In this document: in pieces, positions 56,734-64,000 of the stretch
Position numbering within the stretch: position 1 is the stretch's first letter
How the letters are laid out: each line of letters starts with the position of its first letter
NCBI RefSeq assembly: GCF_005145005.1
Contig: NZ_CP039712.1
Location: 589,001-653,000 of the forward strand
From: Vagococcus zengguangii
GTDB lineage: Bacteria > Bacillota > Bacilli > Lactobacillales > Vagococcaceae
Direction: 5' to 3'
DNA length: 64,000 nucleotides
Notes under the pieces: model-generated
Told to the model about the DNA's origin: nothing
Seen by the model: only the letters and a program-made list of their open reading frames with translations
Database searches by the model: none
Made by a program: the position numbers and the translations under genes

Positions 56734-56762
56734 TTGCAATTGGTCTATAAATGGTATATGAT
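56734..56762 (+). promoter_or_regulatory. sigma-A promoter of nagB
   Basis: TTGCAA (56734-56739) and TATGAT (56757-56762) with a 17-base spacer, about 40 bases before nagB. Confidence 0.85.
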
Positions 56763-56775
56763 TGGACTATACCAA
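56761..56775 (+). promoter_or_regulatory. NagR (YvoA) dre-site at nagB, with a second half-site inside the promoter
   Basis: ATTGGACTATACCAA, read on the minus strand as TTGGTATAGTCCAAT, matches the dre consensus TTGGTATAGACCAAT at 14 of 15 positions. ATTGGTCTATA at 56739-56749 gives a second, partial site within the promoter spacer. GntR-family NagR bound here would block nagB until GlcNAc-6-P or GlcN-6-P appears. No nagR gene is in the window. Confidence 0.75.
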
Positions 56776-56801
56776 AAAGGTTTATTATGGAGGTCTGAAA
56801 A

Positions 56802-57512
56802 ATGCAACTAATTACTGTTAAAGATCAATTTGAAGGTGGAAAAAAAGCGTTCGAAATTTTAAATGAAGAAATGCAAGCAAATCGTGTGAACGTATTAGGG
56901 TTAGCTACAGGTAGCACACCAATTACTTTTTATGAAGAAATTGTTAAAAGTGATTTAGACTTTTCAGAAGTTACATCCGTTAACTTAGATGAATATATTG
57001 GTTTAGCGAAATCTGATGATCAAAGCTATGATTATTTTATGCATGAACATTTATTTAATGTCAAACCATTTAAAGAAAATTTTTTACCAGATGGTTTAGC
57101 GACAGACGTTGAAGCGGAGTGCCAACGTTATGATGAAGTTTTAAAAGCTCATCCAGTTGATATTCAAATTTTAGGAATCGGTGAAAATGCGCATATTGGG
57201 TTTAATGAACCTGGTTCTTCATTTGAAGCTGGGACTCAGAAAGTAGCATTAACTGAATCAACAATTGAAGCGAACAGCCGTAACTTTGAAAAAATTGAAG
57301 ATGTACCAACACATGCGATTTCAATGGGAATTAAATCAATTATGGCCGCTAAAAAAATTATTTTACTAGCTTATGGCGAGAAAAAAGCTGAAGCGATTAA
57401 AAATACAATTGAAGGTCCAATTACTGAAGATGTACCAAGTAGTGTGCTACAACGCCATCAAGATGTGATTATTATTGCAGATGAAGCGGCAACCTCATTA
57501 TTAACTAAATAA
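56802..57512 (+). CDS. nagB: Glucosamine-6-phosphate deaminase
   Basis: Converts GlcN6P to fructose-6-phosphate and ammonia, the reverse direction of GlmS. It is 236 residues, the short Gram-positive form without allosteric tail. ATGSTP near residue 35, NLDEYIGL near 63, and [12 protein letters not shown] near 128 (catalytic Asp/His) are present. TGGAGGTC precedes the ATG. Being directly downstream of glmS but independently regulated lets synthesis and degradation be set in opposite ways. Confidence 0.96.
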   Translation: MQLITVKDQFEGGKKAFEILNEEMQANRVNVLGLATGSTPITFYEEIVKSDLDFSEVTSVNLDEYIGLAKSDDQSYDYFMHEHLFNVKPFKENFLPDGLATDVEAECQRYDEVLKAHPVDIQILGIGENAHIGFNEPGSSFEAGTQKVALTESTIEANSRNFEKIEDVPTHAISMGIKSIMAAKKIILLAYGEKKAEAIKNTIEGPITEDVPSSVLQRHQDVIIIADEAATSLLTK

Positions 57513-57517
57513 CAAAA

Positions 57518-57549
57518 AAAGAGAACTTAGCCGCGGCTAAGTTCTCTTT
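57518..57549. terminator. perfect 32-bp palindrome between nagB and the PfkB-family kinase
   Basis: A 16-bp perfect stem: AAAGAGAACTTAGCC at 57518-57532 and its exact complement to 57549, closing on CCGCGG. On the minus strand it is followed by T7, so it mainly ends the kinase transcript, whose stop codon lies inside. Confidence 0.9.
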
Positions 57550-58481
57550 ATTTCAGTTACAGTTGTTTGATCAAAGTATTTAGGATAATTTTCTTTGGTA
57601 ACATAACCTGTTCGTTTTTCTAATGCATTAAGCGTTCCTAACGTCATCGCGCGTTTAATCAATGTTTCGATGTCTTCGTTTTGGTCGAGTGCAATAGCGA
57701 TACCAGCAACCGTTGAGTCACCGCTACCAACAGCGTTTTCGACTTCAATCGAAGGGACACTAGCTTTAAAGTAACGCTGTCCGTATTTTACAAACGCTCC
57801 ATCAGCGCCCATTGAGATAACGATTAATTCAATGCCTTCAAAAATGGCGTCATCAAGTAGTTGAATAATGGCTTGATAGTCACGAGTGTCAATGGTTTGT
57901 CCAGATAATTCTTGGATTTCGTCAAGGTTAGGTTTAATCGCAAATGGATTAATAGGAGAAGCTAAGACTTCTTTTAAGGTGCTACCAGAAGCATCAATAA
58001 TAACTTTTGCTTGCTTTTTTTGAGCGCGGTGCATTAAGTCGATGTAATAATCCGGTGTTAAACCTTGTGGCAGACTCCCTGCGAGTGCCACGACTTGAGC
58101 ATCTGCAATCAATGTATCATAATGTTCAATAAAAGCGTTCGCTTCGTCAGCAGTAATAGTTGGCCCCTCTTCTAAAATTTCCGTTTGCTGACCATCATGT
58201 AAAACCGCCACCGAATTACGTGTTTGCCCACTAATTTGGAAAAACTGATGGTGCATGCCATCTTCGTCTAGTGAAGATTCCACCACTTGTTTTAAATTAT
58301 CACCTAATAAACCAGTAGCAATATTGTCATATCCCATTAAGGTTGCGACTCTTGATACATTTAAGCCTTTACCGCTTGGAAATTTATTAACGTGATTGGT
58401 TCTCGTTACCCCATTTATATTTAAACTTTCTAAATCGTAAACTAATTCAACGGTTGGATTTAGTGTTACACTCACTATCAT
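57537..58481 (-). CDS. PfkB-family hexose kinase (1-phosphofructokinase / tagatose-6-phosphate kinase type)
   Basis: A 314-residue ribokinase-fold sugar kinase of the 1-phosphofructokinase/LacC branch. MIVSVTLNPTVELVYD at the N-terminus, GGKGLN-like SGKGLNVSRVA near residue 37, and the catalytic GSGDSTVAGIA near 255 are clear. There is no adjacent PTS or lac gene, so fructose-1-phosphate versus tagatose-6-phosphate cannot be decided. GGAG precedes the ATG. It is monocistronic, convergent with nagB and divergent from tsaB. Confidence 0.87.
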   Translation of the reverse strand: MIVSVTLNPTVELVYDLESLNINGVTRTNHVNKFPSGKGLNVSRVATLMGYDNIATGLLGDNLKQVVESSLDEDGMHHQFFQISGQTRNSVAVLHDGQQTEILEEGPTITADEANAFIEHYDTLIADAQVVALAGSLPQGLTPDYYIDLMHRAQKKQAKVIIDASGSTLKEVLASPINPFAIKPNLDEIQELSGQTIDTRDYQAIIQLLDDAIFEGIELIVISMGADGAFVKYGQRYFKASVPSIEVENAVGSGDSTVAGIAIALDQNEDIETLIKRAMTLGTLNALEKRTGYVTKENYPKYFDQTTVTEIKRT

Positions 58482-58629
58482 TCATTCACACTCCATTCTA
58501 TGGTTTATGTTATTTTATCATTGCACAGGAGTTTGTCACAACTTTAATGCAATCGTTAATGAATGATATTTTAATTATTTTTTTGAAGAAATGTGCTACA
58601 ATTAGTCAGAATATATAGGAAAGGCTCGA

Positions 58630-59352
58630 TTGAGAATGAAAATATTAAGTTTGGATACATCAAATCAAACATTAAGCCTAGCGGTGTTAGAAGATGAACG
58701 CGTCTTAGCCAGTTATTCATCGTCTGTTAATAAAAATCATAGCGTGACGTTAATGCCGATGATTGAAACCTTACTAGGACAGATAAAAATGAGTCCTAAA
58801 GAAATCGACCGTATTGTCGTAGCGAAAGGACCAGGTTCATATACGGGGTTGCGTATTGGCGTGACAACAGCTAAAACATTAGCGTGGACGTTGCAAGCTG
58901 AATTAGTGGGGATTTCTAGCTTGGCTAATTTAGCGGCGTCTGTGGGTAAAGTACCGGGACTAATTGTGCCTTTATTTGACGCGCGTCGTGGGAATGTCTA
59001 TGCCGGAGTTTATCAATGGCAAGGCCAAGAGCTTATGGCGATTAAGGATGATCAGCATATTGATCTAGCCACTTTAGTAGCACAACTGCAAAATGAAGCA
59101 GGAACAATTATATTTGTGGGGGAATTATCTGAAGGGCTAGCACAAGTTATCGCATCAAGTGAATTAACCAATTATCAGCTTGAGTTAAATCCTGTATTAA
59201 ATAGCGCCTTTCTTGGCAAAATGGGCTATCATGCAACAGAATTAGAGAATCCTTCAAGCCTTGTTCCAACGTATCTAAAATTGGTAGAAGCTGAAGAGAA
59301 ATGGTTAGAAACTAATCCAGTATTGAGGGAAGATTATGTGGAAAAAGTCTGA
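58630..59352 (+). CDS. tsaB: tRNA threonylcarbamoyladenosine modification protein TsaB
   Basis: The inactive ASKHA-fold partner that dimerises with TsaD to make t6A37 in tRNA. It is about 238-240 residues: LSLDTSNQTLSLAV at the N-terminus, KGPGSYTGLRIG near residue 70, and FDARRGNVYAG near 117. AGGAAAGG at 58617-58624 fits TTG 58630 better than ATG 58636; both are possible. Its stop lies inside the first GNAT gene. Order tsaB, GNAT, GNAT, tsaD. Confidence 0.94.
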   Translation: MRMKILSLDTSNQTLSLAVLEDERVLASYSSSVNKNHSVTLMPMIETLLGQIKMSPKEIDRIVVAKGPGSYTGLRIGVTTAKTLAWTLQAELVGISSLANLAASVGKVPGLIVPLFDARRGNVYAGVYQWQGQELMAIKDDQHIDLATLVAQLQNEAGTIIFVGELSEGLAQVIASSELTNYQLELNPVLNSAFLGKMGYHATELENPSSLVPTYLKLVEAEEKWLETNPVLREDYVEKV

Positions 59353-59893
59353 TCTACTAAAAACGGTTAAACGTGTCATCAAACAAGATCATTTTATGAT
59401 TCAAGATACGGTTGCGGCGTTAACACACATTACGTATCGTTCAGTACGCCTTGATGAAATCAAAACGTTACAAGCTATTCAGAAGACGGTTTACCCAGAC
59501 CGGGCAGCGTGGAGTCGTTATGCCTTTTTAGCGGAATTAAATGGTAAGCATCCCGTTCATTATTTAGTGGCTGATTGCCAAGGTCAATTGGTTGGATTTG
59601 GTGGTATTCGTATTGAAGAAAGTCATGCGCACGTAACGAATTTGGCTGTTTTACCTGAGCTACAAGGCAATGGAATTGGAAGTGAGCTAATAACACAATT
59701 ATTGGCGTTTGCTGAAGGGTACCAAGTGACAAGTATTACGCTTGAAGTTCGGGCAAGTAATGAAAAAGCTCAGCGTTTATACAAATCTTTGGGATTCAAA
59801 TTATCAACGACGAAAAACAGCTATTATCGTGATGGCGAAGACGCGTATTTGATGGTTTTAACCAAAGAAGTGGTAGGTGGACATAGTGACTAA
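59336..59893 (+). CDS. GNAT N-acetyltransferase, RimI-like (first of two)
   Basis: A 185-residue acetyltransferase. The acetyl-CoA loop is LPELQGNGIGSELI near residue 105, and the RimI-like LEVRASNEKAQRLYKSLGF near 140. It carries a 35-residue N-terminal extension compared with its neighbour. ATG 59336 overlaps tsaB by 17 bases and follows GAGGGAAG. Two adjacent GNAT genes occur here; only one is needed for S18 N-terminal acetylation. Confidence 0.85.
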   Translation: MWKKSDLLKTVKRVIKQDHFMIQDTVAALTHITYRSVRLDEIKTLQAIQKTVYPDRAAWSRYAFLAELNGKHPVHYLVADCQGQLVGFGGIRIEESHAHVTNLAVLPELQGNGIGSELITQLLAFAEGYQVTSITLEVRASNEKAQRLYKSLGFKLSTTKNSYYRDGEDAYLMVLTKEVVGGHSD

Positions 59894-60320
59894 TCAACAA
59901 CTCGCACACGCTTTGTGGCAAGTGAGTCAACAGAGTTTTCAATATGGTTCACCGTGGACGTTACAACAATTTGTGGAGGATCTAGAACAAGGTTCTTCCT
60001 CGTGGTTACTTGAAAAAAATGCTGATGATGAGCTAATCGGTTATCTTCAGTATCGGGTGCTATTTGATGAAGCTGAAATTTACAATCTAGCAATTGCGAC
60101 AGCTTATAAAGGTCAAGGACTGGGTAGACAGTTAATGATGCGTTTAGATACTGAATTAGGAGCACAAGCTGTCGCGCAAATTTTTTTAGAAGTCAGAGAA
60201 AGCAATCAACTCGCACGGGCTTTTTATCAGAAGCAAGGGTTTGTTGAAGTAAGTACTAGAAAAAATTACTATCACCATCCGTTAGAAAACGGCTTGATAT
60301 TAATGAAGGAATTGAAATGA
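59886..60320 (+). CDS. rimI: Ribosomal protein S18-alanine N-acetyltransferase RimI (second GNAT)
   Basis: A 144-residue GNAT enzyme. The acetyl-CoA loop is AYKGQGLGRQLMMRL near residue 80, and FLEVRESNQLARAFYQKQGF near 107 is the RimI signature; its length and the R/Y C-terminal region fit RimI best. The start is GTG 59886, overlapping the first GNAT gene by eight bases with GGTAGGTGG upstream. Position right before tsaD is the conserved rimI site. Confidence 0.87.
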   Translation: MTNQQLAHALWQVSQQSFQYGSPWTLQQFVEDLEQGSSSWLLEKNADDELIGYLQYRVLFDEAEIYNLAIATAYKGQGLGRQLMMRLDTELGAQAVAQIFLEVRESNQLARAFYQKQGFVEVSTRKNYYHHPLENGLILMKELK

Positions 60321-60329
60321 GGTCTTTTT

Positions 60330-61361
60330 ATGGAAATATTTACGAAAGAGCGTCGTCTAGTTTTAGCGATTGAATCGAGCTGTGATGAAACGAGTGTTGC
60401 GGTGGTCGAAGACGGTAATAAAATATTATCTAATATTGTAGCGTCACAAGTGTTGTCCCACCAACGTTTCGGAGGGGTAGTTCCTGAAGTCGCAAGTCGT
60501 CACCATGTGGAGCAAATTATTTCGTGTTTAGATGAAGCACTTGTAGAAGCTAAGGTAACGGTCGAGGAGTTGAGTGCTGTTGCGGTAACAGAAGGGCCGG
60601 GATTAGTGGGTGCTCTGTTAATTGGCTTAAGTGCGGCCAAAGCGTTTGCCTTTGCTAATGGCTTACCATTAATTCCTGTGAATCACATGGCAGGCCATAT
60701 TTATGCGGCGCGTTTTGTCGAAGAAATGCAGTTTCCATTAATGGCGTTACTAGTTAGTGGTGGCCACACGGAATTAGTTTATATGCCAGCAGATGGCGAG
60801 TTTGAAATTATCGGTGAGACACGCGATGACGCAGCTGGCGAAGCTTATGACAAAGTAGGGCGTGTTTTAGGCCTGAAATACCCAAGTGGTAAAGAAATTG
60901 ATGAAATGGCACATATTGGACAAGATGTTTATCATTTTCCACGTGCGATGATTAAAGAAGATCATTATGACTTTAGTTTTAGTGGGCTAAAGAGCTCGTT
61001 TATTAATCGTGTTCATAATGCGGAACAAAAAGGTGAGGAACTATCTAAGGTTGATTTAGCAGCTAGTTTTCAAGCAAGTGTCGTAGAAGTTTTAGTGAAT
61101 AAAACAGTTCGTGCTTGTCAAAACTTTGAGGTGAAGCAGTTAATTGTTGCAGGTGGCGTGGCTGCCAATCAAGGGTTAAGAAATGCGATGACGGAAACGA
61201 TGCAACAGCAATTACCAGACGTTAAGGTGATATTCCCGCCACTAAAGTTGTGTGGAGATAACGCTGCGATGATCGGTTCAGCCGCCTTTGCAGCTATTAG
61301 CAAAGAACAAACAGCAGATATGTATTTGAATGCGACACCTAGTCTGATATTAGGTGAGTAG
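60330..61361 (+). CDS. tsaD: tRNA t6A37 threonylcarbamoyltransferase TsaD
   Basis: Catalytic ASKHA-fold subunit that transfers threonylcarbamoyl to A37. It is 343 residues. [15 protein letters not shown] at the N-terminus, the metal-binding HMAGHIYAA near residue 113, VSGGHTELV near 137, and [10 protein letters not shown] near 275 are all present. TGAGGTC precedes the ATG. Confidence 0.97.
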   Translation: MEIFTKERRLVLAIESSCDETSVAVVEDGNKILSNIVASQVLSHQRFGGVVPEVASRHHVEQIISCLDEALVEAKVTVEELSAVAVTEGPGLVGALLIGLSAAKAFAFANGLPLIPVNHMAGHIYAARFVEEMQFPLMALLVSGGHTELVYMPADGEFEIIGETRDDAAGEAYDKVGRVLGLKYPSGKEIDEMAHIGQDVYHFPRAMIKEDHYDFSFSGLKSSFINRVHNAEQKGEELSKVDLAASFQASVVEVLVNKTVRACQNFEVKQLIVAGGVAANQGLRNAMTETMQQQLPDVKVIFPPLKLCGDNAAMIGSAAFAAISKEQTADMYLNATPSLILGE

Positions 61362-61375
61362 CTATGTATCATCAC

Positions 61376-61412
61376 AAAAAAATTGGTGCCTTTTTGGGAC
61401 CAATTTTTTTGT
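61376..61412 (+). terminator. tsaD terminator
   Basis: AAAAAAATTGGT (61376-61387 region) pairs with ACCAATTTTTTT (61399-61410), with an inner GCC/GGG-type extension and a T tail. Confidence 0.85.
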
Positions 61413-61453
61413 TTGTGAATAAAGTGAAAACATTTCTGATAAGCGGAATTTAC

Positions 61454-61482
61454 TTGACAATAAAACGGGAATATAATACTAT
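61454..61482 (+). promoter_or_regulatory. promoter upstream of rpoB
   Basis: TTGACA (61454-61459) and TACTAT (61477-61482) with a 17-base spacer; a TATAAT-like box at 61472 is too close to the -35. It gives a leader of about 230 bases before rpoB. Confidence 0.7.
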
Positions 61483-61563
61483 ATATAGGCGCGTATGTTA
61501 GCTTTAAAAATAGCAGGAGGCTGGGTGAAATATTGTCCATTCAGCATTTCTAAATATCAAAGC

Positions 61564-61618
61564 AAAGATAGATACTCACAAAAAAATGAGATAAAGATCT
61601 ATTTTTGGTTTTTTTTTG
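61564..61618 (+). terminator. terminator or attenuator in the rpoB leader
   Basis: AAAGATAGAT (61564-61573) pairs with ATCTATTTTT (61597-61606), with an inner CTCA/TGAG, followed by eight T at 61609-61617. It lies downstream of the promoter at 61454 and before rpoB with no gene between, so it must be read through, making attenuation possible. Confidence 0.65.
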
Positions 61619-61716
61619 CCTAAATTAGGCTAACTATGACGGATTAATATAAACTTAACATTTGTAATGTTTTTGTAACATTAGGTGTTTTGGAATAAAC
61701 AGAAGGGGTGAAGAGC
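61619..61716 (+). other. repeat-rich rpoB upstream segment
   Basis: GCCTAAATTAGGC (61618-61630) is a perfect palindrome. Next, AACATT (61657-61662), AATGTT (61666-61671) and AACATT (61677-61682) alternate in orientation, giving two overlapping inverted repeats with spacers of 3 and 5 bases. There is no coding frame. It could be an operator or a second promoter region (TAATAT near 61645). Confidence 0.5.
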
Positions 61717-64000
61717 TTGGCTGGACACGTAGTAAAATACGGAAAACATCGCGAAAGAAGAAGTTTCGCAAGGATCAGTGAAGTACTAGAATTACCAAAT
61801 TTAATTGAAATTCAAACAGACTCTTACGAATGGTTCTTAAAAGAAGGACTGAAAGAAATGTTTGAGGATATCTTACCTATTAAAGATTTTAGCGATAAAT
61901 TATCGTTAGAATTTGTAGGATATGAACTTAAAGAACCAAAATATACTGTAGAAGAAGCTCGTTCGCATGACGCAAACTACTCTGCACCTATTCACGTAAC
62001 CTTACGATTAGACAACAAAGCAACTGGCGAAATCAAATCACAAGAAGTATTCTTTGGTGATTTCCCTCTAATGACTGAAATGGGAACATTCATCATCAAT
62101 GGTGCTGAACGTGTTATCGTTTCTCAGTTAGTTCGTTCTCCAGGTGTATACTACCATAGTAAATTAGACAAAAATGGTCGCGAAAGCTTTGGGACAACAG
62201 TTATTCCTAACCGTGGTGCTTGGTTAGAATTAGAAACAGATGCTAAAGATATTTCTTATGTACGTATTGACCGTACACGTAAAATTCCTTTAACTGTTTT
62301 AATTCGTGCCCTAGGTTACGGTTCTGATGACACTATCTTAGAAATGTTAGGCGATAACGAAAGCTTACGTTTAACAATTGAAAAAGATATTCACAAAAAC
62401 GCTTCAGACTCTCGTGCTGAAGAAGGATTAAAAGACATTTACGAACGTTTACGTCCAGGTGAGCCCAAAACAGCTGACAGCTCTCGTAGTCTGTTATACA
62501 CTCGCTTCTTCGACCCAAAACGCTATGATTTAGCTGCTGTAGGTCGTTACAAAGTAAACAAAAAACTAAGCTTAAAAACACGCTTATTAAACCAAGTGTT
62601 AGCTGAAACATTAGTTGATGCTGAAACTGGTGAAATTATCGTTGAAAAAGGTACTGAAATCACACATGAAGTGATGGCTGATTTAGCACCTCATTTAGAT
62701 AAAGGTTTAAACAACGTAACATACTATCCAACTGAAGATGGCGTTATTACTGATCCGATGACGATTCAAGTTATTAAAGTAGTCTCACCTAAAGACCCAG
62801 ATCGCGTGATTAACGTGATTGGTAACGGTCAAATTGGAGATGAAACACGCGTTATCACACCTGCTGACATTATTGCTGAAATCAACTACTTCTTTAATTT
62901 ACAAGAAGGCGTTGGTCAAACAGATGATATCGACCATTTAGGTAACCGTCGTATTCGTGCCGTTGGTGAATTATTACAAAACCAATTCCGTATTGGTTTA
63001 GCTCGTATGGAGCGTGTGGTACGTGAACGTATGTCTATTCAAGATACAGACACATTAACACCACAACAATTAATTAACATTCGTCCAGTCGTAGCTGCGA
63101 TTAAAGAATTCTTTGGTTCTTCTCAGTTATCACAGTTCATGGACCAAACTAACCCACTTGGTGAGTTAACACATAAACGTCGTCTATCTGCCTTAGGGCC
63201 TGGTGGTTTGACTCGTGACCGTGCTGGTTATGAAGTCCGAGACGTTCACTATTCTCACTATGGTCGTATGTGTCCGATTGAAACGCCTGAGGGACCAAAT
63301 ATCGGGTTAATCAATAGTTTGTCAAGTTATGCGAAAATCAACAAATATGGTTTCATCGAAACACCATATCGTCGTGTTGACCGTAAAACTGGTAAAGTAA
63401 CCGATCAAATTGATTACTTAACAGCGGATGAAGAAGATCATTACATGGTAGCGCAAGCGAACTCACCATTAAATGAAGACGGCTCATTCGTAAACGATGT
63501 TGTAATGGCTCGTATCCAAAGTGATAACTTAGAAGTTTCAATTGAAAAAGTTGACTACATGGACGTTTCTCCTAAACAGGTAGTTGCGGTTGCGACATCA
63601 TGTATTCCTTTCTTGGAAAACGATGACTCTAACCGTGCCTTAATGGGTGCGAACATGCAGCGTCAGGCGGTTCCTTTAATCCAACCACGTGCGCCATTCG
63701 TTGGTACAGGTATGGAATATAAAGCAGCCCATGACTCAGGTTCAGCTTTAGTAGCAAAACATGATGGTGTCGTTGAATTTGTTGATGCGAATGAAATTCG
63801 TGTTCGTCGTTCAAACGGTACTTTAGATAAATATGCTGTTACAAAATTCCGTCGTTCAAACGCAGGTATGTGTTACAACCAACGCCCAATCGTTAAATTA
63901 GGTGAAGTGATTGATGCTGGTGATACATTAGCAGATGGACCATCTATGGAAGAAGGCGAAATGGCTTTAGGTCAAAACGTTTTAGTTGCCTTCATGACAT
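61717..64000 (+). CDS. rpoB: DNA-directed RNA polymerase subunit beta, 3'-truncated by window end
   Basis: Beta subunit of RNA polymerase. About 761 codons are visible and the frame is open to the end. The start TTG 61717 follows AAGGGGTG at 61703-61710. [20 protein letters not shown] at the N-terminus, [11 protein letters not shown] near residue 140, the rifampicin region [14 protein letters not shown] then [21 protein letters not shown] (quoted in short: [13 protein letters not shown]) near residues 467-495, and PEGPNIGLI near 525 are all normal. No rifampicin-resistance type substitution is evident. It follows tsaD, not rplL. Confidence 0.97.
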   Translation, partial: MAGHVVKYGKHRERRSFARISEVLELPNLIEIQTDSYEWFLKEGLKEMFEDILPIKDFSDKLSLEFVGYELKEPKYTVEEARSHDANYSAPIHVTLRLDNKATGEIKSQEVFFGDFPLMTEMGTFIINGAERVIVSQLVRSPGVYYHSKLDKNGRESFGTTVIPNRGAWLELETDAKDISYVRIDRTRKIPLTVLIRALGYGSDDTILEMLGDNESLRLTIEKDIHKNASDSRAEEGLKDIYERLRPGEPKTADSSRSLLYTRFFDPKRYDLAAVGRYKVNKKLSLKTRLLNQVLAETLVDAETGEIIVEKGTEITHEVMADLAPHLDKGLNNVTYYPTEDGVITDPMTIQVIKVVSPKDPDRVINVIGNGQIGDETRVITPADIIAEINYFFNLQEGVGQTDDIDHLGNRRIRAVGELLQNQFRIGLARMERVVRERMSIQDTDTLTPQQLINIRPVVAAIKEFFGSSQLSQFMDQTNPLGELTHKRRLSALGPGGLTRDRAGYEVRDVHYSHYGRMCPIETPEGPNIGLINSLSSYAKINKYGFIETPYRRVDRKTGKVTDQIDYLTADEEDHYMVAQANSPLNEDGSFVNDVVMARIQSDNLEVSIEKVDYMDVSPKQVVAVATSCIPFLENDDSNRALMGANMQRQAVPLIQPRAPFVGTGMEYKAAHDSGSALVAKHDGVVEFVDANEIRVRRSNGTLDKYAVTKFRRSNAGMCYNQRPIVKLGEVIDAGDTLADGPSMEEGEMALGQNVLVAFMT

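Noticed and set aside
1-64000. CRISPR arrays, tRNA or rRNA genes, prophage or insertion sequences
   Set aside because: I saw no spaced direct repeats of CRISPR length, no tRNA cloverleaf with CCA-type context, no rRNA sequence and no transposase or phage structural genes.

Overview
The window looks like a chromosomal stretch from a low-GC Firmicute of the order Lactobacillales. My best guess is an Enterococcaceae member close to Vagococcus or Enterococcus. The reasons are an Enterococcus hirae-like V-type ATPase operon ending in ntpJ, an enterococcal fabT-fabH-acpP-fabK-D-G-F-accB-fabZ-accC-D-A cluster, ClpE under CtsR, and small families typical of the order (YqgQ, YkuJ, DUF1827, DUF2187). 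The genus is inference. I see no phage, insertion sequence, CRISPR array, tRNA or rRNA. Almost everything is core genome.

Layout: 1-5164 tail of the V-ATPase operon (ntpA cut by the left edge, ntpB, ntpD, ntpJ). 5398-9850 adenosine deaminase, a DUF1801 protein, and a rhomboid-yqgQ-glcK-rhodanese operon. 9961-14504 clpE with promoter and CtsR operator facing ptsH-ptsI. 14505-14928 a gene-free gap with two strong RNA hairpins. 14929-21957 glycosyltransferase, dehydrogenase, ykuJ, a TPR protein, tig, clpX, ysxC. 22115-26451 the yqeG-yqeH-yhbY-nadD-yqeK-rsfS-yqeM ribosome and NAD operon. 26990-27967 guaC. 27996-31737 a vitamin B6 salvage locus with a divergent MocR/PdxR-type regulator. 31963-41811 fatty acid synthesis with three phased FabT boxes. 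41956-47929 an ECF S component, two unknown genes, an FAD oxidoreductase, a cation efflux protein and glnA. 48128-50047 a P1B-4 metal ATPase with Fur/PerR-like boxes. 50044-56656 a stretch dense in single-base indels covering an esterase, a DEAD-box helicase, a DUF4179 gene and the start of glmS. 56802-61361 nagB, a PfkB kinase, and tsaB-GNAT-GNAT-tsaD. 61717-64000 the start of rpoB.

Working together: amino-sugar flux is set at one place, where glmS (made from Fru-6-P) carries a glmS ribozyme at about 54650-54815 and the opposing nagB carries NagR-type dre sites. Lipid synthesis is under FabT, chaperone ClpE under CtsR, and B6 uptake and phosphorylation under a PLP-sensing regulator.

I found no convincing new defence or mobile system. 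The most useful non-obvious observations are the glmS ribozyme, the localised indel cluster at about 50.28-54.99 kb (most likely sequence error), the 16-bp-phased FabT boxes, the MocR operator, an orphan structured RNA candidate at 14693-14793, and the structured rpoB leader with its own promoter, terminator and alternating repeat.
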